A stretch of DNA of 64,000 nt from Limnohabitans sp. 63ED37-2 (GTDB lineage: Bacteria; Pseudomonadota; Gammaproteobacteria; Burkholderiales; Burkholderiaceae_C). Numbering within the stretch: the first letter of the stretch is position 1; every line of letters starts with the position of its first letter. The notes below the pieces were generated by a model. The model worked only from the letters and a program-made list of their open reading frames with translations, was not told the DNA's origin and did no database searches. Where the stretch lies: positions 2,909,501-2,973,500 of the forward strand of contig NZ_CP011774.1 of the NCBI RefSeq assembly GCF_001412535.1, read 5' to 3'. Shown here piece after piece: positions 1-7,689 of this stretch. The translations under genes were made by a program, and so were the position numbers.

Positions 1-317
1 GGGTCGCCAAAGAAGCGTTTTTGCTGGGGCCCAGCCTGACGGGTGTACTCACCCGCATGGCGCGTGACGGCCTGATCGAGCGCCACCGCTGCCCACAAGA
101 CGCTCGTAGGACGGTGGTGCGTGCGACGGCACTGGGGCTGGCCAAGGTTCAGGCACTGTCGCAGAGCATCGAAGCCCACTACGCCTGGATGGAAGGGCAA
201 CTGGGCAAAACCGCCTTGCAAGATTTGTATGCCCTGCTCGACCAAGTGATTGCCCTGGAGGGCGATGGACCCGCCCCTGCACCCGAGTCCACCCGCAAAA
301 AGAAAGCTGCACCATGA
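1..317 (+). CDS. hpaR: HpaR-like MarR-family regulator (3' part only)
   Basis: The gene enters from the left edge; the first complete codon is at base 3. About 104 residues of the C-terminal part are visible. They include the end of the winged helix-turn-helix (SLTGVLTRMARDGLIERHR, then a wing with arginines) and the long dimerisation helix (about residues 45-75 of the visible part). MarR proteins of this type repress homoprotocatechuate genes and are released by the aromatic substrate. The stop overlaps the hpaG1 start (ATGA), so regulator and catabolic genes are co-transcribed and probably autoregulated. The function is inferred from family resemblance plus the adjacent hpa genes; the N-terminal half is outside the window. 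Confidence 0.8.
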   Translation, partial: VAKEAFLLGPSLTGVLTRMARDGLIERHRCPQDARRTVVRATALGLAKVQALSQSIEAHYAWMEGQLGKTALQDLYALLDQVIALEGDGPAPAPESTRKKKAAP

Positions 318-946
318 AACATTGGCAACCTGCGGGCACCGTTTACGGATGCCTCTTGAATTTTCAACGCGAGTGGGACCTGTGGGCCCCGCGCATGGCA
401 CAAGACCCATACAAAGGCCCTCCCCGGGCACCCGTGCTGTATGTCAAATCGGCCAACACCTTCAACCCCGGCGGCAGCTTGCTGCTGCAAGATGGGGTGC
501 AAGAGGTGGACATTGGGGCCACGCTGGGTCTGGTGATGGGTGCAGAAGGCATGCCAGACAGCGTGGTGCTGCTCAACGACTGGTCCGTGCCCCACGAAAG
601 TTATTACCGTCCACCCGTCAAGTTCCGTTGCCGAGATGGCTATTTGGGATGTGGATCCCCTCCTGTCCCGTGGACCAGCTTGGACCTGCCATCGCTGAGC
701 ATCATGGTTCAGCTCAATGGCCAAAAGGTACAGACTGTGCATCTGTCAGAGCTGGTGCGTCCGGTGGAGCGACTGCTGACCGATGTGGGCGAATTCATGA
801 GCCTGCAAGCGGGCGATGTGCTGATGCTGGGCACCGATGTGCTGGCCCAAGGCCAAAGGCCCCGTGCCCGTGCGGGTGACACCGTGTGCCTGACCGTCCC
901 CGGCTTTGCCCCGTGGGTCCAAACTGTGCAGGGAGAGGCTGTATGA
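314..946 (+). CDS. hpaG1: Homoprotocatechuate pathway FAH-fold protein, HpaG N-terminal-half type
   Basis: 210 residues with the fumarylacetoacetate hydrolase fold. It corresponds to the first half of the bifunctional HpaG (5-oxopent-3-ene-1,2,5-tricarboxylate decarboxylase / 2-hydroxyhepta-2,4-diene-1,7-dioate isomerase), which in enteric bacteria is one two-domain protein. Here the halves are separate genes. At the place where FAH enzymes carry the metal-binding Glu-x-Glu this protein has VDIGATLGLV, so the metal ligands look lost, while hpaG2 keeps them. The start ATG overlaps the hpaR stop and the end overlaps hpaG2 (ATGA). A structural or regulatory half paired with HpaG2 is the likely role; this is inference. 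Confidence 0.82.
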   Translation: MKHWQPAGTVYGCLLNFQREWDLWAPRMAQDPYKGPPRAPVLYVKSANTFNPGGSLLLQDGVQEVDIGATLGLVMGAEGMPDSVVLLNDWSVPHESYYRPPVKFRCRDGYLGCGSPPVPWTSLDLPSLSIMVQLNGQKVQTVHLSELVRPVERLLTDVGEFMSLQAGDVLMLGTDVLAQGQRPRARAGDTVCLTVPGFAPWVQTVQGEAV

Positions 947-1707
947 AACACGCACGCATTGCCTGGGCGGGGGCCATTCAGTTGGCCATCGAGTCCGACG
1001 GCCAGTTGCTCATCACCCAAGGCCCGCACCAAGGCCATCGCGTGGACTTTGACGAGGTCGTCTGGCTGCCGCCGCTGGTGCCAGTGCCCCAGCCACGCAC
1101 CGTGATCGCGCTGGGTCTGAACTACGCCGACCATGCCAAGGAACTCGCCTTCAAGGCCCCCGAAGAACCGCTGGCCTTCATGAAAGGCGAAGCCTCGCTG
1201 ATCGGGCACAAGGCCTTGACCAAGCGCCCAGCTGATGTGGCCTACATGCACTACGAGTGCGAGTTGGCGGTGGTGATCGGGCGCACCGCCCGCCGCGTGA
1301 AGAAAGCCGATGCCTACGATTTTGTGGGCGGCTACACCGTGGCCAACGACTACGCCATCCGCGACTACCTGGAGAACTGGTACCGCCCCAACCTGCGCGT
1401 CAAAAACCGCGACACCTGCACGCCGATCGGCCCCTGGCTGGTCGATGCGGCCGATGTGCCCAACCCGATGGCGCTGAAGCTGCAAACCACCGTCAACGGC
1501 CAGGTCACACAAAGCGGCAACACGGCTGACATGGTGTTCGATGTGCCCACCCTCATCGAGTACTTCAGCAGCTTCATGACACTCAAGCCCGGCGACCTGA
1601 TCCTGACCGGTACGCCCGACGGCATCGTCAACGTCAACCCAGGCGATGTGGTGGTCACAGAGATCGACAGCATCGGCGCACTGACCAACACCCTCGTGAA
1701 AGCATGA
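943..1707 (+). CDS. hpaG2: HpaG C-terminal-half type: decarboxylase/isomerase of the homoprotocatechuate pathway
   Basis: 254 residues, fumarylacetoacetate hydrolase family. It contains the conserved GLNYADHAKE block, the metal-binding motif YECELAVVIG (Glu105 and Glu107), VANDYAIRD and the C-terminal LKPGDLILTGTPDG. It should act with hpaG1 on the ring-cleaved and oxidised intermediate: decarboxylation of 5-oxopent-3-ene-1,2,5-tricarboxylate, then isomerisation to the 2-oxohept-3-enedioate used by hpaH. The ATG at 943 is chosen because it forms an ATGA overlap with the hpaG1 stop; upstream in-frame codons lie inside hpaG1. Its own stop overlaps the hpaE start by four bases. The cytosolic enzyme role follows from family and context. 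Confidence 0.88.
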   Translation: MKHARIAWAGAIQLAIESDGQLLITQGPHQGHRVDFDEVVWLPPLVPVPQPRTVIALGLNYADHAKELAFKAPEEPLAFMKGEASLIGHKALTKRPADVAYMHYECELAVVIGRTARRVKKADAYDFVGGYTVANDYAIRDYLENWYRPNLRVKNRDTCTPIGPWLVDAADVPNPMALKLQTTVNGQVTQSGNTADMVFDVPTLIEYFSSFMTLKPGDLILTGTPDGIVNVNPGDVVVTEIDSIGALTNTLVKA

Positions 1708-3179
1708 ACATGAAAATCGACCACCTCATCAACGGCAAGAGCGTCGCAGGCAGCGACTATTTTGAAACCGTCAACCCCGCCACCCAAGAAGTGCTGGCCG
1801 AAGTGGCCTCGGGCGGCGAGGCAGAAGTCAATGCCGCCGTGGCCGCCGCCAAAGCCGCCTTTCCCAAATGGGCCGCCACGCCCGCCACCGAACGAGCCAA
1901 GATCATGCGCAAGCTGGGCGATCTGATCACAAAGCATGTGCCTGACATCGCGGAAATCGAGACCCGCGACTGCGGCCAAACCATCAGCCAAACCGGCAAG
2001 CAGTTGGTGCCGCGTGCGGCCGACAATTTCCACTACTTTGCCGAGATGTGCACCCGTGTGGATGGCCACACCTACCCCACGCCCACACACCTGAACTACA
2101 CGCTGTTCCACCCGGTGGGCGTGTGCGCCCTCATCAGCCCCTGGAACGTGCCCTTCATGACCGCCACCTGGAAGGTCGCGCCGTGCCTGGCTTTTGGCAA
2201 CACCGCTGTGCTCAAGATGAGCGAGCTCTCACCCATGACCGCTGCCCGTCTGGGCGAGCTGGCGCTAGAGGCTGGCGTGCCCGCTGGCGTGCTGAACCTG
2301 GTGCACGGTTACGGCAAAGAAGCGGGCGAGCCGCTGGTGTCGCACCGGGATGTGCGAGCCATCAGCTTCACCGGCTCTACTGTCACCGGCAACCGCATCG
2401 TGCAAAGCGCGGGCCTCAAGAAGTTCAGCATGGAACTCGGCGGCAAAAGCCCCTTTGTGATTTTTGAAGACGCCGATTTGGACCGCGCGCTCGATGCCGC
2501 CATCTTCATGATCTTCAGCAACAACGGCGAGCGCTGCACCGCAGGCAGCCGCATCTTGGTGCAGCAAAGCATTTATGCCGACTTTGCCGCCAAATTTGCC
2601 GAGCGGGCCAAACGGATCACCGTGGGCGACCCGCTGGATGAAAAAACCATCGTCGGCCCCATGATCAGCAAGGCCCACCTGGCCAAGGTGCGCAGCTACA
2701 TCGAACTCGGCCCCAAAGAAGGCGCGACCCTGCTGTGTGGCGGACTGGACCAGCCTGGCTACGCCGCTGATCTGCCCGCGCATGTGAAGCACGGCAACTT
2801 CGTCTGGCCCACCGTGTTTGCCGATGTGGACAACCGCATGCGCATTGCGCAAGAAGAAATCTTTGGCCCCGTGGCCTGCCTGATTACCTTCAAGGACGAG
2901 CAGGATGCGATTGAAAAAGCCAACGACATCGAATATGGCCTGTCCAGCTACGTGTGGACCGAGAACCTGGGCAAGGCCCACCGCGTGGCCGCTGCGGTCG
3001 AGGCGGGCATGTGCTTTGTCAACAGCCAGAACGTGCGCGACCTGCGCCAACCCTTTGGCGGCACCAAAGCCAGTGGCACGGGTCGCGAAGGCGGCACCTG
3101 GAGCTACGAAGTGTTTTGCGAGCCCAAAAACGTGGCGGTGAGCCTGGGCGGTCACCACATCCCGCATTGGGGCGTTTGA
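1704..3179 (+). CDS. hpaE: 5-carboxymethyl-2-hydroxymuconate semialdehyde dehydrogenase
   Basis: 491 residues, NAD-dependent aldehyde dehydrogenase superfamily at the usual length. Visible landmarks: ISPWNVPFMTATWKVAPCLA (N-terminal cofactor region), FTGSTVTG, the general base in FSMELGGKSPF (Glu244), the catalytic thiol in NNGERCTAGSR (Cys278) and EEIFGPV. In the hpa pathway it oxidises the semialdehyde produced by HpaD to 5-carboxymethyl-2-hydroxymuconate. A second in-frame ATG two codons downstream (MNMK) could be the true start; the first is preferred because it overlaps the hpaG2 stop as ATGA. The subfamily is assigned mainly from its place between hpaG2 and hpaD. Confidence 0.9.
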   Translation: MNMKIDHLINGKSVAGSDYFETVNPATQEVLAEVASGGEAEVNAAVAAAKAAFPKWAATPATERAKIMRKLGDLITKHVPDIAEIETRDCGQTISQTGKQLVPRAADNFHYFAEMCTRVDGHTYPTPTHLNYTLFHPVGVCALISPWNVPFMTATWKVAPCLAFGNTAVLKMSELSPMTAARLGELALEAGVPAGVLNLVHGYGKEAGEPLVSHRDVRAISFTGSTVTGNRIVQSAGLKKFSMELGGKSPFVIFEDADLDRALDAAIFMIFSNNGERCTAGSRILVQQSIYADFAAKFAERAKRITVGDPLDEKTIVGPMISKAHLAKVRSYIELGPKEGATLLCGGLDQPGYAADLPAHVKHGNFVWPTVFADVDNRMRIAQEEIFGPVACLITFKDEQDAIEKANDIEYGLSSYVWTENLGKAHRVAAAVEAGMCFVNSQNVRDLRQPFGGTKASGTGREGGTWSYEVFCEPKNVAVSLGGHHIPHWGV

Positions 3180-3208
3180 GTACACCGACCTTCCAACCGG
3201 AGATCAAG

Positions 3209-3640
3209 ATGACTGTGAACCCATTGGTCATTTGGGCGCCTGTATTTGCCATGATGGCTTTGGTGCTGGTGGTTGCTTACTTGACGTTTCGCGAGCGCGT
3301 TCGTCAATTCAAGGCGCTGCGTGTGCACCCCCAAAAAGTGTCCACGCGCAGCGAGTTTGCGGCGGCCCTCAAAGACACCCGCTGTGCAGACAATTTCTCC
3401 AACTTGTTTGAAACACCGGTCATGTTTTATGTGGCGTGTACTGGTCTTTATGTCACGCAAACGGTCAGCATCGGCGCTTTGGTGTTGGCCTGCCTGTATG
3501 TGTTGCTGAGAGTGGGCCACAGTGTGGTGCATTGCGGCCGCAATGTGGTATTCACGCGCTTCAAACTCTTTGCAGCCAGCATGCTGGTGCTGCTCGGGCT
3601 TTGGCTGGTGTGGGGCTTGACCTTGTTGCACGTCATCTGA
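3209..3640 (+). CDS. MAPEG-family integral membrane protein in the hpa operon
   Basis: 143 residues with about four predicted membrane spans: near residues 5-23, 67-85, 84-102 (around a conserved Arg-His pair in LLRVGHSVVHCGRN) and 118-140. The central block FSNLFETPVMFYVACTG followed by RVGHSVVHC is the hallmark of MAPEG (membrane-associated eicosanoid and glutathione metabolism) proteins. The start ATG has CGGAGA eight bases upstream. The gene lies 29 bases after hpaE and 26 before hpaD, so it is an internal cistron of the catabolic operon. Its role there is unknown. A glutathione-linked or membrane-protective job during catechol turnover is only a guess. Confidence 0.75.
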   Translation: MTVNPLVIWAPVFAMMALVLVVAYLTFRERVRQFKALRVHPQKVSTRSEFAAALKDTRCADNFSNLFETPVMFYVACTGLYVTQTVSIGALVLACLYVLLRVGHSVVHCGRNVVFTRFKLFAASMLVLLGLWLVWGLTLLHVI

Positions 3641-3666
3641 TTCAAAGCCCATTCAAAGGACACCCC

Positions 3667-4593
3667 ATGGGACAACTTGCCCTCGCCGCCAAAATCACCC
3701 ACGTGCCCAGCATGTACCTGAGCGAAATCCCGGGGCCACGTTTTGGCACACGCCAAAGCGCCATCGACGGCCACAAGGAAATCAGCCGCCGCTGCCGCGC
3801 ACTGGGGGTGGACACGCTGGTGGTGTTCGACACGCACTGGTTGGTCAACGCCAATTACCACATCAACTGCGCGCCGCACTTCAAGGGCAGCTACACCAGC
3901 AACGAGCTGCCACACTTCATCAACCACATGGCTTTTGAGTCACCGGGCAACCCCGAGTTGGGGCACCTGCTCGCCAAAGTGGCCAACGCGCACGGCGTGG
4001 AAACGCTGGCGCATGACAACACCACGCTCGACCCGGAATACGGCACGCTGGTGCCACTGCGCTACATGAATGAAGACCAGCACTTCAAGGTGGTCTCGGT
4101 CTCGGCCCTGTGCATGGTGCATTACCTCAGCGACAGCGCCCGCCTGGGTTGGGCCATGCGCGAGGCGGTGGAAAAGCATTACGACGGCAAGGTGGCGTTT
4201 TTGGCCAGCGGCTCGCTCTCACACCGTTTTGCGCAAAACGGTTTGGCCCCGGAGTTCGCCCACAAGATCTGGAGTCCGTTTCTGGAGCAGCTCGACAAGC
4301 AAGTCTTGCAGATGTGGGGCAACCGCGAATGGAAAGCCTTTTGCGAAATGCTGCCCGAGTACGCCAGCAAAGGCCACGGCGAAGGTTTCATGCACGACAC
4401 GGCCATGCTGATGGGCGCTTTGGGCTGGACGGGGTACGACGGCGGTGTGGACATGGTGACACCGTACTTCGGGGCCAGCGGCACAGGCCAGCTCAACGCG
4501 ATTTTTGACGTGACCCCGCAGGACGGCAGCCAAGTGCCCGCCGCCGTGGCCAGCCGTGCCGAGGGCTACACGGCCATCAGCACCCGCCTTTGA
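3667..4593 (+). CDS. hpaD: 3,4-dihydroxyphenylacetate 2,3-dioxygenase
   Basis: 308 residues, class III (LigB-type) extradiol ring-cleavage dioxygenase. N-terminal AAKITHVPSMYLSE with an early His, then VDTLVVFDTHW, FASGSLSHRF and the acidic/His-rich C-terminal half match the HpaD/HpcB family, which uses non-haem Fe(II) or Mn(II) to cleave homoprotocatechuate next to the hydroxyls and give 5-carboxymethyl-2-hydroxymuconate semialdehyde. The start ATG follows AAAGGA by six bases; longer in-frame extensions run into the preceding membrane-protein gene. It sits 12 bases before hpaF. Substrate assignment rests on the surrounding complete hpa pathway. Confidence 0.9.
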   Translation: MGQLALAAKITHVPSMYLSEIPGPRFGTRQSAIDGHKEISRRCRALGVDTLVVFDTHWLVNANYHINCAPHFKGSYTSNELPHFINHMAFESPGNPELGHLLAKVANAHGVETLAHDNTTLDPEYGTLVPLRYMNEDQHFKVVSVSALCMVHYLSDSARLGWAMREAVEKHYDGKVAFLASGSLSHRFAQNGLAPEFAHKIWSPFLEQLDKQVLQMWGNREWKAFCEMLPEYASKGHGEGFMHDTAMLMGALGWTGYDGGVDMVTPYFGASGTGQLNAIFDVTPQDGSQVPAAVASRAEGYTAISTRL

Positions 4594-4605
4594 GGAGCGC
4601 GACCC

Positions 4606-5037
4606 ATGCCCCATCTTGTGATCCTCTACACCGGTCAGTTGGACGACGAAGTCAACATGACCACCCTGTGCCGCCAAATGGCGGACGCCATGCTCACCGT
4701 GAAAGACGAGTCTGGCAAACAGGTTTTCCCCACAGGCGGTACACGCGTGCTGGCCTACCCGGCGCAGCACTATGCGGTGGCCGATGGCGGGGCTGCGGGT
4801 CGTGATGCAGGGGGCACAGGTGATTACGCCTTTGTGTACCTGAACCTGCGCATGGGCCGTGGCCGCACAGAAGCCACGCAGCAAAGTGCCGGGCAAACAT
4901 TGCTCGAAGTGGCTAAAGCCTTTTTCGCGCCCGTGATGGCGCAGCGCCACATCGGGATCACGCTGCAGATCGACGTCGGCCCCGAGGTGTTCGACGCCAA
5001 GCACAGCAATCTGCATCCACTTTTCAACAAGGTTTGA
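4606..5037 (+). CDS. hpaF: 5-carboxymethyl-2-hydroxymuconate delta-isomerase
   Basis: 143 residues, CHMI/tautomerase-like family. The protein begins Met-Pro-His-Leu-Val. After removal of Met this leaves the N-terminal Pro that serves as the catalytic base in this family. A GIT-QIDVGPEVF stretch near the C-terminus is also typical. The length is slightly above the roughly 126 residues of enteric HpaF because of a Gly/Ala-rich insert around residues 62-72 (GGAAGRDAGGTG). It isomerises 5-carboxymethyl-2-hydroxymuconate to 5-oxopent-3-ene-1,2,5-tricarboxylate. It is flanked by hpaD (12 bases) and hpaH (3 bases), so it is clearly co-transcribed. Confidence 0.88.
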   Translation: MPHLVILYTGQLDDEVNMTTLCRQMADAMLTVKDESGKQVFPTGGTRVLAYPAQHYAVADGGAAGRDAGGTGDYAFVYLNLRMGRGRTEATQQSAGQTLLEVAKAFFAPVMAQRHIGITLQIDVGPEVFDAKHSNLHPLFNKV

Positions 5038-5040
5038 GCC

Positions 5041-5862
5041 ATGTCCGTGTTCACCGAAGACCAGATCCAGCAGCTCGCGCACGAGCTCAACCAGTCCGAA
5101 AAATCCCGCACCCAGATCGAGCACTTTTCCAAGCGCTTTGCGGGCATGACGATTGAAGACGGCTACCGCATCAACCGCGCTTGGATGCAGATCAAGTTCG
5201 CAGAAGGGCGCACCATGATCGGCCACAAGATTGGGCTGACGAGCCGTGCCATGCAAGTCTCCAGCCAAATCGACGAGCCCGATTACGGCACGCTGCTCGA
5301 CGACATGCTCTACACCTGCTCGCCAGGTCAGGTGCTGGACATCCCCTTCACCGATTTCATCGCGCCGCGTGTCGAGGTCGAGTTGGCCTTCATCCTCAAG
5401 AAAGAGCTGCGCGGCCCCAATGTGACGGTGCAGCAGGTGCTGGAGGCCACCGACTACGTGACCCCTGCGATTGAGATCATCGATTCGCGCATCGAACAGT
5501 TTGACCGGCACACCAAAGTCATGCGCAAGGTCTACGACACCATCAGCGACAACGCGGCGAACGCGGGCATCGTGCTCGGGGCCAAGCGGGTTGACCCCTT
5601 AACCACCGACTTGCCTTGGTGCGGCGCGGTCCTGCGCCAGAACGGCGTCGTCGAAGAGACGGGTTTGGCAGCGGGTGTGCAAGGGCACCCCGCTGTGGGC
5701 ATCGCCTGGTTGGCCAACAAACTCGCACCTTGGGGCGAGCACCTGCAAGCCGGAGAAATTGTGTTGGCCGGTTCGTTCACCAAGCCAGCGCTCGCGAAGG
5801 TCGGCGATGTGTTTGATGTGGACTACGGGCCTTTGGGCAAACTGGAGTTCCGTTTTGTTTGA
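5041..5862 (+). CDS. hpaH: 2-oxohept-3-enedioate hydratase
   Basis: 273 residues, FAH-superfamily hydratase of the MhpD/HpaH group. Key stretches: GHKIGLTSRAMQ, the metal-binding Glu-x-Glu in RVEVELAFILKKEL, PAIEIIDSRI and the C-terminal GEIVLAGSFTKP. It adds water to 2-oxohept-3-ene-1,7-dioate to form the 4-hydroxy-2-oxoheptanedioate that HpaI cleaves; a divalent metal is needed in the family. Only three bases separate it from hpaF. Downstream lies a 152-base gap holding a large inverted repeat, so hpaI may be expressed at a different level. Confidence 0.9.
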   Translation: MSVFTEDQIQQLAHELNQSEKSRTQIEHFSKRFAGMTIEDGYRINRAWMQIKFAEGRTMIGHKIGLTSRAMQVSSQIDEPDYGTLLDDMLYTCSPGQVLDIPFTDFIAPRVEVELAFILKKELRGPNVTVQQVLEATDYVTPAIEIIDSRIEQFDRHTKVMRKVYDTISDNAANAGIVLGAKRVDPLTTDLPWCGAVLRQNGVVEETGLAAGVQGHPAVGIAWLANKLAPWGEHLQAGEIVLAGSFTKPALAKVGDVFDVDYGPLGKLEFRFV

Positions 5863-5892
5863 ACACATGGCTTCGTTGACCGTCGTTGGAGT

Positions 5893-5976
5893 CTTGTTGG
5901 GGCCAGGGTGGCGGCCCGGGCTCAGAGGCGCTTCGCTTTGCCACATCGCCCGAGCCGCCACCCCGTCCCCAACAAG
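5893..5976. repeat. Large imperfect inverted repeat between hpaH and hpaI
   Basis: Two 29-base arms (5893-5921 and 5948-5976) are reverse complements with three mismatches, separated by 26 bases. The outer ten bases of each arm (CTTGTTGGGG and its complement) match perfectly. Transcribed RNA would fold into a long GC-rich hairpin between hpaH and hpaI. There is no U-tract, so it is not a standard terminator. It could be a REP/MITE-like element or an intercistronic stabiliser. Confidence 0.75.
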
Positions 5977-6014
5977 CTGCAAGCCGTCATCCCTTTAAAT
6001 CGAGGAAACATCCC

Positions 6015-6830
6015 ATGAACACGCCCACAAATCTTTTCAAGCAAGCCTTGCAAAACCAACACTCCCAGATTGGCCTCTGGATGGGTTTGGCCAGCGCCTA
6101 CACCGCCGAGATTTGCGCCCTGGCCGGATTTGACTGGCTGGTAATCGACGGCGAACACGCGCCCAATGACTTGCGCAGCATCCAGGCGCAACTTCAAACC
6201 TTAGCCGCTTATCCCAACAGCCACCCGGTGTGCCGCGTGCCTTTGGGCGAGACGGCGCTCATCAAACAGTATCTGGACCTGGGCGCACAAAACATCTTGG
6301 TGCCCATGGTGGACACGGCCGCGCAAGCCGTGCAACTGGTGCAAGCCATGCGCTATCCGCAAGACGATGGCCTGGGCGGCGTGCGCGGCATGGCGGGTGC
6401 ACGGGCCTCGCGCTGGGGCCACTACCCTGATTACTTCAAGCGGGCCAACCAAGAGGTCTGCCTCTTGGTGCAGGTTGAATCACGCGAAGCGCTGAAGAAT
6501 CTGGACGCCATTGCCGCCACACCCGGGGTCGATGGCGTGTTCATTGGCCCGGCGGACCTGTCGGCCTCCATGGGCCATGTGGGCAACGCCGCACACCCCG
6601 AAGTGCAAGCGGCCATTTCGGACGCCATCGCCCGCATCCTCAAGGCTGGCAAGGCCCCTGGCATCTTGTCACCCGACCGCCAACTGGCTGCGCAGTACCT
6701 GCAGATGGGTGCCTTGTTCGTGGCGGTGGGCTTGGACACTCAAATTTTGATGCGTCACACCACCGATTTGGCCGCGCACTTCAAAGCCGAGGTGAAGACC
6801 ATTGCCCCCCAAAAAGGTGCCACTTATTAA
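6015..6830 (+). CDS. hpaI: 4-hydroxy-2-oxoheptane-1,7-dioate aldolase
   Basis: 271 residues, HpcH/HpaI class II pyruvate-specific aldolase. Landmarks are FDWLVIDGEHAPND (metal and pyruvate site), NILVPMVDTAAQA, GGVRGMAGARASRWG, LVQVESREALKN and the phosphate-free GVFIGPADLSASMG. It splits the HpaH product into pyruvate and succinate semialdehyde, the last step of the pathway. The ATG at 6015 has GAGGAA eight bases upstream and gives the family's usual N-terminus. It stands apart from hpaH by a 152-base region with a large hairpin and is followed by a short tandem repeat before the next gene. Confidence 0.92.
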   Translation: MNTPTNLFKQALQNQHSQIGLWMGLASAYTAEICALAGFDWLVIDGEHAPNDLRSIQAQLQTLAAYPNSHPVCRVPLGETALIKQYLDLGAQNILVPMVDTAAQAVQLVQAMRYPQDDGLGGVRGMAGARASRWGHYPDYFKRANQEVCLLVQVESREALKNLDAIAATPGVDGVFIGPADLSASMGHVGNAAHPEVQAAISDAIARILKAGKAPGILSPDRQLAAQYLQMGALFVAVGLDTQILMRHTTDLAAHFKAEVKTIAPQKGATY

Positions 6831-6868
6831 TGGGGATCTGACCCCAATTAACTTTGACCCCAATTAAC
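6831..6868. repeat. Short repeat motif GACCCCAATTAAC, two copies
   Basis: Two exact 13-base copies of GACCCCAATTAAC lie at 6840-6852 and 6856-6868. The first follows GGGGATCTG, so GGGG-ATCTGA-CCCC is also a small inverted repeat. From memory, similar GGGGTC...TTAATT motifs surround REP-associated (Y1-type) transposase genes in proteobacteria. No transposase gene is present here. Confidence 0.6.
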
Positions 6869-6900
6869 GCTTGACGCCACCCCACACCAGGAGATCCCAC

Positions 6901-7689
6901 ATGTTCCCCACGCCCCAACCTTTGGTGCCTTCGCTGCAAGCGCGTGTTCACCCCGACGAATGGCAAGCGCGTTTGCAGCTGGCCGCGTGTTACCGGGTTT
7001 TCGCGCTGCTCGGCTGGACCGAGATGATCTACAACCACATCACGCTGCGCCTGCCCGACAGCGTGACAGGGGGTGACAAGCATTTCTTGATCAATCCTTT
7101 TGGTCTGCACTACAGCGAGGTCACGGCCAGCAACCTGGTGAAGATCGATGTGCAAGGGCGCAAACTCGATGGCTCACCCTACCCCGTCAACCCGGCAGGT
7201 TTCACGGTGCATGCGGCGGTGCACGAAGGGCTGGCCGGGGCGCACTGCGTGATGCACACCCACACCACAGCGGGGGTGGCGGTGGCCTGCTTGCAAGGCG
7301 GCTTGCAGCAGACCAATTTTTACAGTGCGCAGCTGCACAACATGGTGGCCTACCACGACTTTGAAGGCATCACCATCCATGCCGATGAAGCGCCGCGCCT
7401 GTTGCAGAGCATCGGCGACAAACAGGCCATCATCTTGCGCAACCACGGCCTGCTGGCCTGGGGGCACACCTTGCCGCAAACCTTTGCGGTGCTTTGGACT
7501 TTGCAGCGTGCCTGCGAAATCCAAATGGCCACACTGAGCATGGGCCAGCCGATCGTGGTGCCCGAAGCGATTGCCGACCAATGCACCCGAGACGCCCTGC
7601 AGTTCAACCCGAACCATGGCGCGGGCGAAGATGTGTTCCAGGCGCTGGTTCGTCAGATCGATCGGCAAGACTCAGGGTGGCGCGTATGA
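6901..7689 (+). CDS. Class II aldolase/adducin-family protein
   Basis: 262 residues with the class II aldolase/adducin head fold. Zinc ligands are visible as CVMHTHTTAGVAVAC (two His about residues 118-120) and AIILRNHGLLAWG (third His near residue 182). The substrate is not known: this family includes sugar-phosphate aldolases, 3-oxo-acid decarboxylases and non-catalytic adducins. The ATG has AGGAG eight bases upstream. It is transcribed after hpaI and overlaps the next reductase gene by four bases (ATGA), then a permease gene follows with another overlap. It may be part of a short uptake-and-breakdown module appended to the hpa operon; this is inference. Confidence 0.75.
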   Translation: MFPTPQPLVPSLQARVHPDEWQARLQLAACYRVFALLGWTEMIYNHITLRLPDSVTGGDKHFLINPFGLHYSEVTASNLVKIDVQGRKLDGSPYPVNPAGFTVHAAVHEGLAGAHCVMHTHTTAGVAVACLQGGLQQTNFYSAQLHNMVAYHDFEGITIHADEAPRLLQSIGDKQAIILRNHGLLAWGHTLPQTFAVLWTLQRACEIQMATLSMGQPIVVPEAIADQCTRDALQFNPNHGAGEDVFQALVRQIDRQDSGWRV

